Of a stretch of DNA of 16,710 nt, positions 1 through 6,345 are shown one piece after another. Every line of letters starts with the position of its first letter. Positions within the stretch are counted from its first letter, which is position 1. The DNA is from CAJQGY01 sp964417685 (GTDB lineage: Bacteria; Pseudomonadota; Gammaproteobacteria; Magnimaribacterales; D2472), in the NCBI GenBank assembly GCA_964417685.1, contig CAYQIT010000016.1, positions 1 through 16,710 on the forward strand, written 5' to 3'. The position numbers and the translations under genes were made by a program. Below the pieces are notes generated by a model. That model did not search any database. It had not been told where the DNA came from and saw nothing but the letters and a program-made list of their open reading frames with translations.

Positions 1-794
1 TTAAAAGTTCTTCTGATATCAGCAACATCTCCCAAGGTAACTATCGCATCTTTTGTCACTTTAATAGGGATCGAGTACACATCTTGGGCTGATTCAATTA
101 CGCTTGGTACTTCGATATTAAAACTTCCCTTACCTGTATCCTGAGTTCCTCCAGGAATTATGAGATTATTATTCGCAACTGAAAAATATATATCAGATAA
201 AGTTACCCCATAAGATTCTAATTTTGATTTACTGAAGACTCCTTCTAAAACTTCATCAGGTGCTCCAGCCATCTCAGCTTGGAGTATTTCCTCAAGCGAT
301 TCAATTCTATCTTTAAGCTCTCTTGAGTAAAAAACTTTTTGCCTAATTGAGCTTGCTCCAACAATACTTATATTCATTACTGGAAAACTGGACTCGTTAT
401 ATTCACTAACTATGGGATCTTCTGCCTCTTTAGGTAGTTCAAATTTAGTTTCTTCAACCGCTTGCTTAACATCTACAAGAGCTTTTTCCATGTCATAACC
501 GACTTCAAACTCTGTAAATACTCTTGAATAACTCAACGAGCTAGTTGATGAGATATTCTTTAAACCAGGAACAGTTTTTAATCTATTTTCTAATGGTTTT
601 GCTATTAGTCGCGATGTATCCGCAGGAGATGCTCCATCTAGATAAACAGATATTGATAAAAAAGGTAACTGGACATTTGGAGAAGCAGATATGGGTATTT
701 CCTGCCTTGCAAAGGTTCCAGCTATTACAACTAAAAACGCTATCGTTAATGTTGTTTTAGCTTTTTTAAGAGCAAAGTCAACTATTGATGTCAT
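1..794 (-). CDS. RND-family efflux permease, N-terminal 264 residues (cut by window edge)
   Basis: This is the inner-membrane, proton-driven pump of an RND tripartite efflux system. Reading the complement from the ATG at 794 gives an open frame to the window edge. It begins MTSIVDFALKKAKTTLT, followed by one hydrophobic segment (about residues 17–27, TM1) and then periplasmic porter-domain sequence. RND-typical phrases include 'DGASPADTSRLIAKPLENRLKT' (shown in part: residues 50–65), 'VPGLKNISS' and a VGYDMEKALVDVKQAV-like stretch. About a quarter of a usual ~1,000-residue permease is present, so the TM4 proton-relay aspartates lie outside and substrate class cannot be judged. Its ATG overlaps the adaptor's TGA (ATGA), which indicates translational coupling. 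RND membership is clear; drug, metal or lipid specificity is unknown. Confidence 0.9.
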   Translation of the reverse strand, partial: MTSIVDFALKKAKTTLTIAFLVVIAGTFARQEIPISASPNVQLPFLSISVYLDGASPADTSRLIAKPLENRLKTVPGLKNISSTSSLSYSRVFTEFEVGYDMEKALVDVKQAVEETKFELPKEAEDPIVSEYNESSFPVMNISIVGASSIRQKVFYSRELKDRIESLEEILQAEMAGAPDEVLEGVFSKSKLESYGVTLSDIYFSVANNNLIIPGGTQDTGKGSFNIEVPSVIESAQDVYSIPIKVTKDAIVTLGDVADIRRTF

Positions 795-1660
795 GAATTA
801 CTGACTAATACCTTTTGATTATCTTCAACAAATCCTTGCCCTTGAGTGATTAATTGAATTTGATTTGGGATGCCTGTAACCCATATCCCATCTTCAGAAT
901 CTTCTAAAATAGTTACAGGTAAAAATTTAACAATTTCTTGATCTCTTATGATCTTAATACCAAGAATACCCTTATCATTTAACATTAACACTGATGGTGA
1001 AATCTTGTGGGCTTTGATTTTAGATGTCTTTATTATCATCTCAGAAGTGATTCCATCCCTTATAACACCATTTTTATTTTCAATTTCTGCTTCTACTTTA
1101 AATGTCCTAGTTAGGCTCGAAGCGCTTTTTGAAACAAATGTAAGCTTGCCTTCAATAGTTTCGCCAGTTATCAAATTAAGAACCACTTGTTGACCTTCGG
1201 TAACTTTATTAATATCAGACTCAGGAACTTCTGCTACAAATGTTATTGGATTTAATTGAATTATGGTCGCACAAATTTGACCTCTCTCTAGAAAGTTTCC
1301 TGGTTTAACAATCTTTTCGATATAACCCGAAAAGGGTGCCTTCACTTCGGTTCTATTTAATTCTACTATTCCAAGACTGCACAAGACAGAATCTTTTTGA
1401 ATGAAGTCACCTTGCCTAGAGCCTATCTTTACAACCTCACCTGATGTTTTTGCTTTTACCTCAACTCTAGTCTCTGAAACGGTTGTTGATTTTAATTTAA
1501 TTAAGGGCTGATATGCCACTGCAGTGCTAACATATGTTGCAACCGTAAAAAGATCTTTCTTAATAACCAGAGCCTTTTTTTCTTCTTCAAATTGCCCAGA
1601 TAGTAGGGTTAAAAGAGCAATTATAAAAATTGCTAAAGAAATTCTTATGTTTTTGTTCAT
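791..1660 (-). CDS. RND efflux periplasmic adaptor (HlyD/AcrA family) without alpha-hairpin
   Basis: Membrane-fusion subunit predicted to link the RND pump encoded next to it with an outer-membrane channel. 289 residues, short for the family (about 350–400). Residues 5–21 form an N-terminal hydrophobic anchor or signal. Residues 66–94 are the first half of the lipoyl domain (VKAKTSGEVVKIGSRQGD). Residues 103–137 are the second half (RTEVKAPFSGYIEKI... GNFLERGQICATI). Residues 138–210 are the beta-barrel and 211–289 the membrane-proximal domain. The two lipoyl halves are joined by only about eight residues (SLGIVELN), where most members carry a 50–100-residue coiled-coil hairpin. It begins 3 bases after the lambda P-like gene and overlaps the permease start by 4. 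No outer-membrane factor gene is in the window. Confidence 0.9.
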   Translation of the reverse strand: MNKNIRISLAIFIIALLTLLSGQFEEEKKALVIKKDLFTVATYVSTAVAYQPLIKLKSTTVSETRVEVKAKTSGEVVKIGSRQGDFIQKDSVLCSLGIVELNRTEVKAPFSGYIEKIVKPGNFLERGQICATIIQLNPITFVAEVPESDINKVTEGQQVVLNLITGETIEGKLTFVSKSASSLTRTFKVEAEIENKNGVIRDGITSEMIIKTSKIKAHKISPSVLMLNDKGILGIKIIRDQEIVKFLPVTILEDSEDGIWVTGIPNQIQLITQGQGFVEDNQKVLVSNS

Positions 1661-1663
1661 AAT

Positions 1664-2218
1664 CTATATATTGTGCTTTTTCCTCAACTTTTCAAGTAAG
1701 CTGGGGTTTAATGGTGTAAGCATTTCTTCATCATTTTTTAATTTTGGTAATGAAAAATCAGATCCTGACAAAGCATCTTCTTTTAGTTTTGAATATATTT
1801 TTGAGAAAGCATGAAAAAGTTCTTTGGAGTCTTTTTCATCCATAAGATTCCACCCTATCTTTTTTCCAGAAAAATAAACAATGGGATGTGACCATTTGTA
1901 TTCTTGTCTTGGAGAGTATGATTTGCGAGCTTCTATATACGCCTCTTCAACAGACGGAAAACCATCGATTGAAGATATATCATTGCAAGCTTTAATAAGA
2001 TCAGTGAGTGTCGGGAGATATGGCTGGCTTTCAACCACTGCATCAGTTGCATCAAGAATCACTTGAGCACTAAACTTTTTTAAGCTGGAGGCCCACAACT
2101 TTTTGCCCTCAGACAACCTTTGATCAGTGCCGAAAACCTTATAAAATTGATAATGATATGCAAGCTCAAGCTTTAAAAACAAGGCATCAATTGCATCGAT
2201 AAACTCTTTTTTATTCAA
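1664..2218 (-). CDS. Phage lambda P-like replication protein (putative replicative helicase loader)
   Basis: 184 residues from a TTG start at 2218. It resembles the phage lambda replication protein P family, which binds the replicative helicase DnaB and delivers it to an origin. Supporting pattern: N-terminal FIDAIDALFLKLELAYHYQF (6–25), a GKKLWASSLKKFS stretch (38–50), the PYLPTLTDLIKAC segment (66–78, like 'PFLPSPGEFIxWC' in P proteins), and an EAYIEARK ... WSHPIVYFSGKKIGW block. There is no Walker A motif, so it is not a DnaC/DnaI-type AAA+ loader. It follows the DnaT-domain gene with an 8-base overlap, so the two are probably coupled. An in-frame ATG at 2311 would add 31 lysine-rich residues but overlaps the upstream gene by 101 bases and has no clear ribosome site. 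The family call comes from remembered patterns, and the helicase-loading role is inferred. Confidence 0.62.
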   Translation of the reverse strand: MNKKEFIDAIDALFLKLELAYHYQFYKVFGTDQRLSEGKKLWASSLKKFSAQVILDATDAVVESQPYLPTLTDLIKACNDISSIDGFPSVEEAYIEARKSYSPRQEYKWSHPIVYFSGKKIGWNLMDEKDSKELFHAFSKIYSKLKEDALSGSDFSLPKLKNDEEMLTPLNPSLLEKLRKKHNI

Positions 2219-3008
2219 AGTTAAGTTCCTCTGCCCAGGATTTATCCTTTTTTCTTTCTTCAAACTCTTTTTGGAAAGACCCTGGTTCAGAATGGTTTTT
2301 GCTTTTTTCATTTTGATCTTTATCTTTAATAAGGTGTCTTCTTTTTACATGATCGATAAATTTAGAGTTCCATGTATTGAAAGCTGCACCATTATCAGTC
2401 CAGTATAATATAAACTCTGCAAGGTAGCTTATCGCAGTTTCTTTTGAGATCTCAGAAAGAGTAAGAATTTCAAATACATCCTCGCTTGGTAACCAGTCTT
2501 TTGTTATTGGGAAAGGTAGGTTTTTGTTGGAGTTATTTTCTTTAGCCCATTCGCGTCTAATGTAATCAATAAATGTGCTATTCCAGTTATTTCTTTGCTG
2601 TCCTCTTTCAAGCCAATAAATTTTGAATTCTGCTAGTTTACTTTCAATAAAATTGCTATTCACAGATCCCATTCTTAGAACCTCTATCGCTTCATCAGAG
2701 GGCTTCCATTTATCTGTAATAATATTTCTTTCAAAATTACTTGCTCTTGGAAGTTTTAAGTTAGAGGATGCAGTTTTTTTTTCAGTCAAATCATTATCTA
2801 ATAATCTAAATCTAGCTAACTCATTAATACTATTTTTTATCACAGAATCATCTATAAATGACAGCTCATTTTTTAATGTTGTGATTAATTTATCTATAGA
2901 ACTGATATTCTTATATTTATTTTCTTTGGTTTTTTGAAGAATAATAGCACTCTCAATTGAGAGGGTTTCAGCAACCTCCTTTGAAAAGGATATTTTGTCG
3001 TCTGACAT
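2211..3008 (-). CDS. Winged-helix protein with two tandem DnaT-type DNA-binding domains
   Basis: 265 residues. Residues about 8–72 (FSKEVAETLSIESAIILQKT ... INELARFRLLDND) look like the winged helix found at the N-terminus of phage replication O/DnaT-like proteins. Two repeats follow, residues 97–155 and 168–226. Each has the DnaT-domain pattern W-x-PS ... L-AEF-x-x-YW ... W-N-S-x-FID, the part of primosomal DnaT that binds single-stranded DNA. The tail (227–265) is charged and probably disordered. It begins 7 bases after the DAHP synthase stop and overlaps the lambda P-like gene by 8. Together the pair looks like an origin/ssDNA binder plus helicase loader. E. coli DnaT is shorter (about 179 residues) with one such domain, so this is not a plain dnaT orthologue. 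Domain call fairly confident; cellular role inferred. Confidence 0.72.
   Translation of the reverse strand: MSDDKISFSKEVAETLSIESAIILQKTKENKYKNISSIDKLITTLKNELSFIDDSVIKNSINELARFRLLDNDLTEKKTASSNLKLPRASNFERNIITDKWKPSDEAIEVLRMGSVNSNFIESKLAEFKIYWLERGQQRNNWNSTFIDYIRREWAKENNSNKNLPFPITKDWLPSEDVFEILTLSEISKETAISYLAEFILYWTDNGAAFNTWNSKFIDHVKRRHLIKDKDQNEKSKNHSEPGSFQKEFEERKKDKSWAEELNFE
2216..2232 (-). promoter_or_regulatory. Ribosome binding site and TTG start of the lambda P-like gene
   Basis: On the minus strand AGAGGA (2232–2227) lies 8 bases upstream of TTG (2218–2216). This TTG overlaps the TAA stop of the DnaT-like gene (TTGAATAA). The strong Shine-Dalgarno match, good spacing and minimal overlap favour this start over the ATG at 2311, which lacks a comparable site. 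Confidence 0.6.
2331..2720 (-). repeat. Intragenic duplication: two DnaT-type domains
   Basis: The segments 2720–2544 and 2507–2331 encode two diverged copies of a ~59-residue module. Shared positions, in order, are ITxxWxPS, ExL, LAEFxxYW, G, N, WNSxFID and a basic end. Identity is about 40% by eye, so the duplication is old or was inherited from a family that already had two copies. Confidence 0.7.
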
Positions 3009-3015
3009 ATGAAAA

Positions 3016-4065
3016 TTATTTCTCTCTTCTGTCTGAAACAGATTTATTTAAAATTTCTAAACATTTGCTAGTATCATCTAAATTAATGCATGCATCAGTG
3101 ATGCTTTGGCCGTATTTTAAATTAGCAGAAATGCTTTGATTTCCTTCATTAATGTGACTTTCGATCATAACTCCTTTCAAATTATGATTTCCAGAAGAAA
3201 TTTGATCACCAATATTTTTGATTACATTGATTTGTTCTTTAAACTTTTTTTGACTGTTACCATGGCTTGCATCCACCATAATTGATTCATTTACTTCTGC
3301 TTCCTTAAGAGCAGTTAATGTTTGATTAATTGAATCCTCATCATAGTTTGGGCTTTTGCCACCCCTTAAAATTATATGGGCATCACTATTACCAGCAGTT
3401 TTTAGCATAGCAATTTCTGCTTCTTTTGTTGCACCAAGGAATACGTGCGAGTGATTAGCAGCCTGAATTCCATCTATAGCTGCCTTCAAGCTTCCATTTG
3501 TTCCATTTTTTATTCCAATCGGACAAGAAAGTCCTGATGCTAACTCTCTATGAATTTGACTCTCAGCAGTTCTTGCTCCTATAGCTCCCCATGAAATTAG
3601 ATCTGTTACATATTGAGGCGAAATTGGATCTAGAAATTCAGTGCCTGCTGGCATATCTAAGCCAGCAATATCAATTAAGAGCTTTCTTGCCATTTCTACA
3701 CCTTTAGAAATTTTATAACTACCATCAAGATCTGGATCATTAATTAAACCCTTCCAGCCAACTGTAGTTCTTGGTTTTTCAAAATAAACTCTCATTACAA
3801 TAAGTAAATTATCTTTGTATTTATCACTTTGAGTTTTTAACCATGAAGCATATTCAAGTGCGCTTTCAGTATCATGAATTGAGCAAGGTCCAGAAACCAC
3901 AAGAAGCCTATCATCTTTGTTATGAAGTATTTGGCTAATCTCATTTCTAGTTCCATAAACTAATTTAGATATTTCATCATTGATTGGGTGCTTATTGACC
4001 AATTCATAAGGAGCAGGAACCTTCTGCCTATCGATTATTCTGGTGTTATCAGTTAAGTAGTTCAT
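3016..4065 (-). CDS. aroG: 3-deoxy-7-phosphoheptulonate (DAHP) synthase, class I AroFGH type
   Basis: Condenses phosphoenolpyruvate and erythrose 4-phosphate to DAHP, the first step of the shikimate pathway, in the cytoplasm. 349 residues, normal length (E. coli AroG 350). Signatures: VSGPCSIHD (58–65), MRVYFEKPRTTVGWKGLIND (91–110), SWGAIGARTAESQ (158–170), RELASGLSCPIGIKNGT (173–189) and IILRGGKSPNY (231–241). The metal ligands known from AroG map to C61, H268, E302 and D324, all present. The N-terminal extension used for feedback control is present, but whether Phe, Tyr or Trp inhibits it cannot be read with confidence, so the symbol marks the family rather than the paralogue. It is the first gene of the minus-strand run that continues with the DnaT-like/lambda P-like pair and the efflux genes. 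pheA, another aromatic gene, lies at the far end of the window. Confidence 0.95.
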   Translation of the reverse strand: MNYLTDNTRIIDRQKVPAPYELVNKHPINDEISKLVYGTRNEISQILHNKDDRLLVVSGPCSIHDTESALEYASWLKTQSDKYKDNLLIVMRVYFEKPRTTVGWKGLINDPDLDGSYKISKGVEMARKLLIDIAGLDMPAGTEFLDPISPQYVTDLISWGAIGARTAESQIHRELASGLSCPIGIKNGTNGSLKAAIDGIQAANHSHVFLGATKEAEIAMLKTAGNSDAHIILRGGKSPNYDEDSINQTLTALKEAEVNESIMVDASHGNSQKKFKEQINVIKNIGDQISSGNHNLKGVMIESHINEGNQSISANLKYGQSITDACINLDDTSKCLEILNKSVSDRREK

Positions 4066-4205
4066 GTTTGAGTTTTATAAAATTTACTAGTCCATATTAA
4101 ATGAATGATAAAAAAATAATATACAAAGTTAAAAAAAATAAAATTATTTTTTTATTTTAAAAAAAAGGTGTTCCGAAGGGCCAATATTTAATATTTTATA
4201 TAGAC

Positions 4206-4217
4206 ACAACATGTTGT
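4206..4217. repeat. 12-bp perfect palindrome in the aroG–scpA divergent region
   Basis: ACAACATGTTGT is a perfect dyad about 40 bp upstream of the scpA start and 140 bp upstream of aroG. It could be an operator for a dimeric regulator. It matches neither the TrpR nor the TyrR consensus I know. The rest of 4066–4200 is mostly A/T runs with no clear GC-rich terminator. Confidence 0.35.
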
Positions 4218-4237
4218 ATTAATAATGTCTTAACCTT

Positions 4238-4251
4238 ACACTATGTAGTGT
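4238..4251. promoter_or_regulatory. Inverted repeat at the scpA start (possible operator)
   Basis: ACACTA-TG-TAGTGT has perfect 6-bp arms with a 2-bp centre. It ends 5 bases before the preferred ATG of scpA and overlaps an alternative GTG at 4248. A bound protein here would sit at the transcription or translation start. No Shine-Dalgarno sequence precedes scpA, so the gene may be transcribed with a very short leader. Confidence 0.35.
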
Positions 4252-4256
4252 TTACT

Positions 4257-5060
4257 ATGATAAATAGCACGCAAACACAGTTAGAAATTCCAATGGTAAT
4301 GGGTCAGCCATACGAAACCCTCCCTGACGATTTATTTATACCTCCAAACGCACTTGAGCTATTCTTGGAATCATTTTCAGGTCCTATGGATCTACTTTTA
4401 TATCTTATTAAAAAAGAAAATATAAATATCTTAGAGCTCGATGTGGCTGAAATAACTGAGCAATATATTCAATACATTGAACTAATGGATATTTTAAAAT
4501 TTGAGCTTGCTGCTGAATATTTAGTTATGGCTGCTACTCTAGCCGAAATAAAATCAAGAATGATGCTTCCTAGAGAAGAAAATGAGGAAGAAGAGGATGA
4601 TCCTAAATTAGCTCTTATTAAAAGATTGCAAGAATATCAAAGATATAAAGCAGCATCTGAGAGCCTTGCAGCTTTGCCAAGGGTTGATCGAGATTTTTTT
4701 ATTGCATCTTCAGCATTGCCTAAAATTAAAACAGAAATTCCATCCCTAGACTTAAAACCTGAGGATTTAAGAGATATATTTTTTCAAGTCATAAGTAGAC
4801 CAGATTTAAAATCAGACCACCTTATAGATTTCGAAGAGCTTTCAACTCAAGAAAGGATTCAAATCATTCTAGATATTCTTTCTAAAAGAAATATTATTAG
4901 CTTCTCTAAGACTCTTAAGAAGTCAGAGGGAAGGCAAGGAGTTGTTGTTACTTTACTTGCCTCACTTGAGCTTGCAAAAGACGGCCATCTTGAATTAATA
5001 CAAAATGAATCAAATGAAATTTTTTTAAAATCCAAAGGGAGAATTGGAAATGAATCATGA
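4257..5060 (+). CDS. scpA: Segregation and condensation protein A (kleisin)
   Basis: Kleisin subunit of the SMC–ScpAB condensin, which organises and separates the chromosome. The frame has the ScpA N-terminal SMC-neck-binding region (LELFLESFSGPMDLLLYLIK, INILELDVAEITEQYIQYI, ELAAEYLVMAATLAEIKSRM), an acidic linker (ENEEEEDDPKLA), a second helical block (ALIKRLQEYQRYKAASESL) and a C-terminal winged-helix region. From ATG 4257 the product is 267 residues. GTG at 4248 would add three residues (MFT) but lies within an inverted repeat, and neither start has a Shine-Dalgarno site. The pre-domain segment ending DLFIPPNALELFLE is typical of gammaproteobacterial ScpA. It overlaps scpB, its obligate partner, and opens the scpA–scpB–rluB–glycosylase run. 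Confidence 0.95.
   Translation: MINSTQTQLEIPMVMGQPYETLPDDLFIPPNALELFLESFSGPMDLLLYLIKKENINILELDVAEITEQYIQYIELMDILKFELAAEYLVMAATLAEIKSRMMLPREENEEEEDDPKLALIKRLQEYQRYKAASESLAALPRVDRDFFIASSALPKIKTEIPSLDLKPEDLRDIFFQVISRPDLKSDHLIDFEELSTQERIQIILDILSKRNIISFSKTLKKSEGRQGVVVTLLASLELAKDGHLELIQNESNEIFLKSKGRIGNES
5036..5052 (+). promoter_or_regulatory. Ribosome binding site and start of scpB
   Basis: AGGGAG at 5036–5041 is followed by 8 bases and ATG at 5050. An upstream in-frame TTG (5044) would be only 2 bases from the site, so ATG 5050 is the better start. The site lies inside the last codons of scpA. Confidence 0.65.
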
Positions 5061-5607
5061 AGTAGTAAATACCATAGAAGCACTTCTTTTTGGGGCTGGG
5101 AGGCCATTAAGGTTATCAGAAATTAGATCACTTCTTGATAATAGTGGAATTAGTGAAGACTTAGCGTCAATAAAAAAATCAATCAATTTAATTGAAGAGA
5201 GATATCAAAATACTTCGCTTGAAATCAAAGAAGTCTCATCAGGCTATAGACTTCAAATTAAAGAAAGCTACTCTCCATGTTTATCAAGTTTATGGAATGA
5301 AAAAGCTCCAAGAATTTCAAAAGCTCTTATGGAAACAATATCAATTATTGCATACAAGCAACCTGTTACTAGAGGTGATATAGAGGATATAAGAGGAGTT
5401 CATGTAAGTACTTCTAGTATAAGATCCCTTTTGGAAAGAGAATGGATTAAAGTTTCTGGTTTTAGAGATGTTCCCGGTAGGCCTGCCTTATATGTCACAA
5501 CTAAACAGTTTCTAGACGACTTTAATATGAAAAGCATCTCTTCCTTGCCAGAGCTTCCTGAGCCGGTTGAGCACAATAACGAAGAACTTTTATCTGAAGT
5601 AGTTTAA
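5050..5607 (+). CDS. scpB: Segregation and condensation protein B
   Basis: 185 residues from ATG 5050. ScpB forms a dimer of paired winged helices that binds the middle of ScpA and regulates the SMC ring. Diagnostic stretches are the start VVNTIEALLFGAGRPLRLSE, the central KALMETISIIAYKQPVTRGD with IEDIRGV, then the SSIRSLLEREWIKVSGFRDV region and PGRPALYVTTKQFLDDF. The short acidic tail (ELPEPVEHNNEELLSEVV) is usual. The first 11 bases overlap the end of scpA, and rluB follows after 6 bases, an order conserved in many proteobacteria. Confidence 0.96.
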   Translation: MNHEVVNTIEALLFGAGRPLRLSEIRSLLDNSGISEDLASIKKSINLIEERYQNTSLEIKEVSSGYRLQIKESYSPCLSSLWNEKAPRISKALMETISIIAYKQPVTRGDIEDIRGVHVSTSSIRSLLEREWIKVSGFRDVPGRPALYVTTKQFLDDFNMKSISSLPELPEPVEHNNEELLSEVV

Positions 5608-5613
5608 TTTAGT

Positions 5614-6345
5614 ATGGCAGAAAGGCTGCAAAAATTTCTTGCAAAGTCAGGAATAGGATCAAGACGCCATTGTGAATCACTTATCAAAGAAGGACTTGTA
5701 AAAGTAAATGGTGAGGTAGCAAAAATTGGCACCTCTGTATCTGAAAAGGACGAGGTTGAGTATGATGCTAAAGTTATTGAATCTAGCAAAGAAGAGCTAA
5801 AGGTTATAATACTAAATAAACCTGAGGGCGTTCTTTCATCTAATGTTAGAGAGAAAAAAATCCCGATAACTTTTGACTATTTGCCAAAAGAGGGCAGCCA
5901 AAGAAACTGGATATCAATCGGAAGATTAGATATTAATACCTCTGGACTAATGCTTTTCACAAATAACGGTAATTTTGCAAACAAATGCATGCATCCATCT
6001 TATCAAGTTGATAAGGAGTATCTTGTAAGAGCAAGAGGTGAGTTTTCTCAAGCTACTAAAGAGAAGATGTTGGAAGGTATTAATATAGATGGAAGTAGGT
6101 ATAAATTTACAGATATTGTTGAAGGCGAAAAAACAGGTTCAAATCAGTGGTTCTCAGTCTGTTTAATAAGCGGTAAAAATAGAGAAGTTAGAAAAATATT
6201 CAATTACTTTGATATGGAAGTTAGTAGATTAAAAAGAACAAGATTCGGACCAATATTTCTTCCATCCACATTAGGAAAAGGTCAAACAAAACTTCTAACA
6301 GAGAAAGAAATTTCCGAACTTTCACAATATGGAAGAAAGAGATAA
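5614..6345 (+). CDS. rluB: 23S rRNA pseudouridine synthase B
   Basis: Converts a uridine of 23S rRNA (position 2605 in E. coli) to pseudouridine during ribosome assembly. 243 residues. An S4 RNA-binding domain occupies residues 1–48 (ERLQKFLAKSGIGSRRHCES, VKVNGEVA). The RsuA/RluB-type catalytic domain follows, with GRLDINTSGLMLFTNNG around the catalytic D106, then HPSYQVDKEYLVRARGE and the GKNREVRKIF motif. It lacks the long basic C-terminal tail of E. coli RluB (about 290 residues). RluB rather than RluE/RsuA is chosen because of the S4 domain and the scpAB context. No clear Shine-Dalgarno site is seen. Confidence 0.92.
   Translation: MAERLQKFLAKSGIGSRRHCESLIKEGLVKVNGEVAKIGTSVSEKDEVEYDAKVIESSKEELKVIILNKPEGVLSSNVREKKIPITFDYLPKEGSQRNWISIGRLDINTSGLMLFTNNGNFANKCMHPSYQVDKEYLVRARGEFSQATKEKMLEGINIDGSRYKFTDIVEGEKTGSNQWFSVCLISGKNREVRKIFNYFDMEVSRLKRTRFGPIFLPSTLGKGQTKLLTEKEISELSQYGRKR

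Noticed and set aside
545..760. 71-codon plus-strand open frame inside the RND permease region
   Set aside because: It is antisense to a clear RND permease frame, has no recognisable domain and is explained as a shadow.
2211..2311. Programmed frameshift fusing the DnaT-like and lambda P-like frames
   Set aside because: No slippery heptamer with downstream structure was evident, and a good ribosome site with a TTG start explains the second gene.
1664..3008. Remnant prophage at the DnaT-like/lambda P-like genes
   Set aside because: No integrase, att-like repeats, structural or lysis genes nearby; base composition looks like the neighbours and the genes are locked into a tight operon, which favours long-term residence.
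4086..4091. ACTAGT as a TrpR operator upstream of the DAHP synthase
   Set aside because: Only a single 6-bp core, without the flanking dyad of a TrpR site; expected by chance.
4117..4165. Long A/T runs in the aroG–scpA gap as a terminator, origin or DNA-unwinding element
   Set aside because: No GC-rich stem, no DnaA-box cluster and no replication gene order; low-complexity AT spacer is the simpler reading. It might act as an UP element, but this cannot be judged here.
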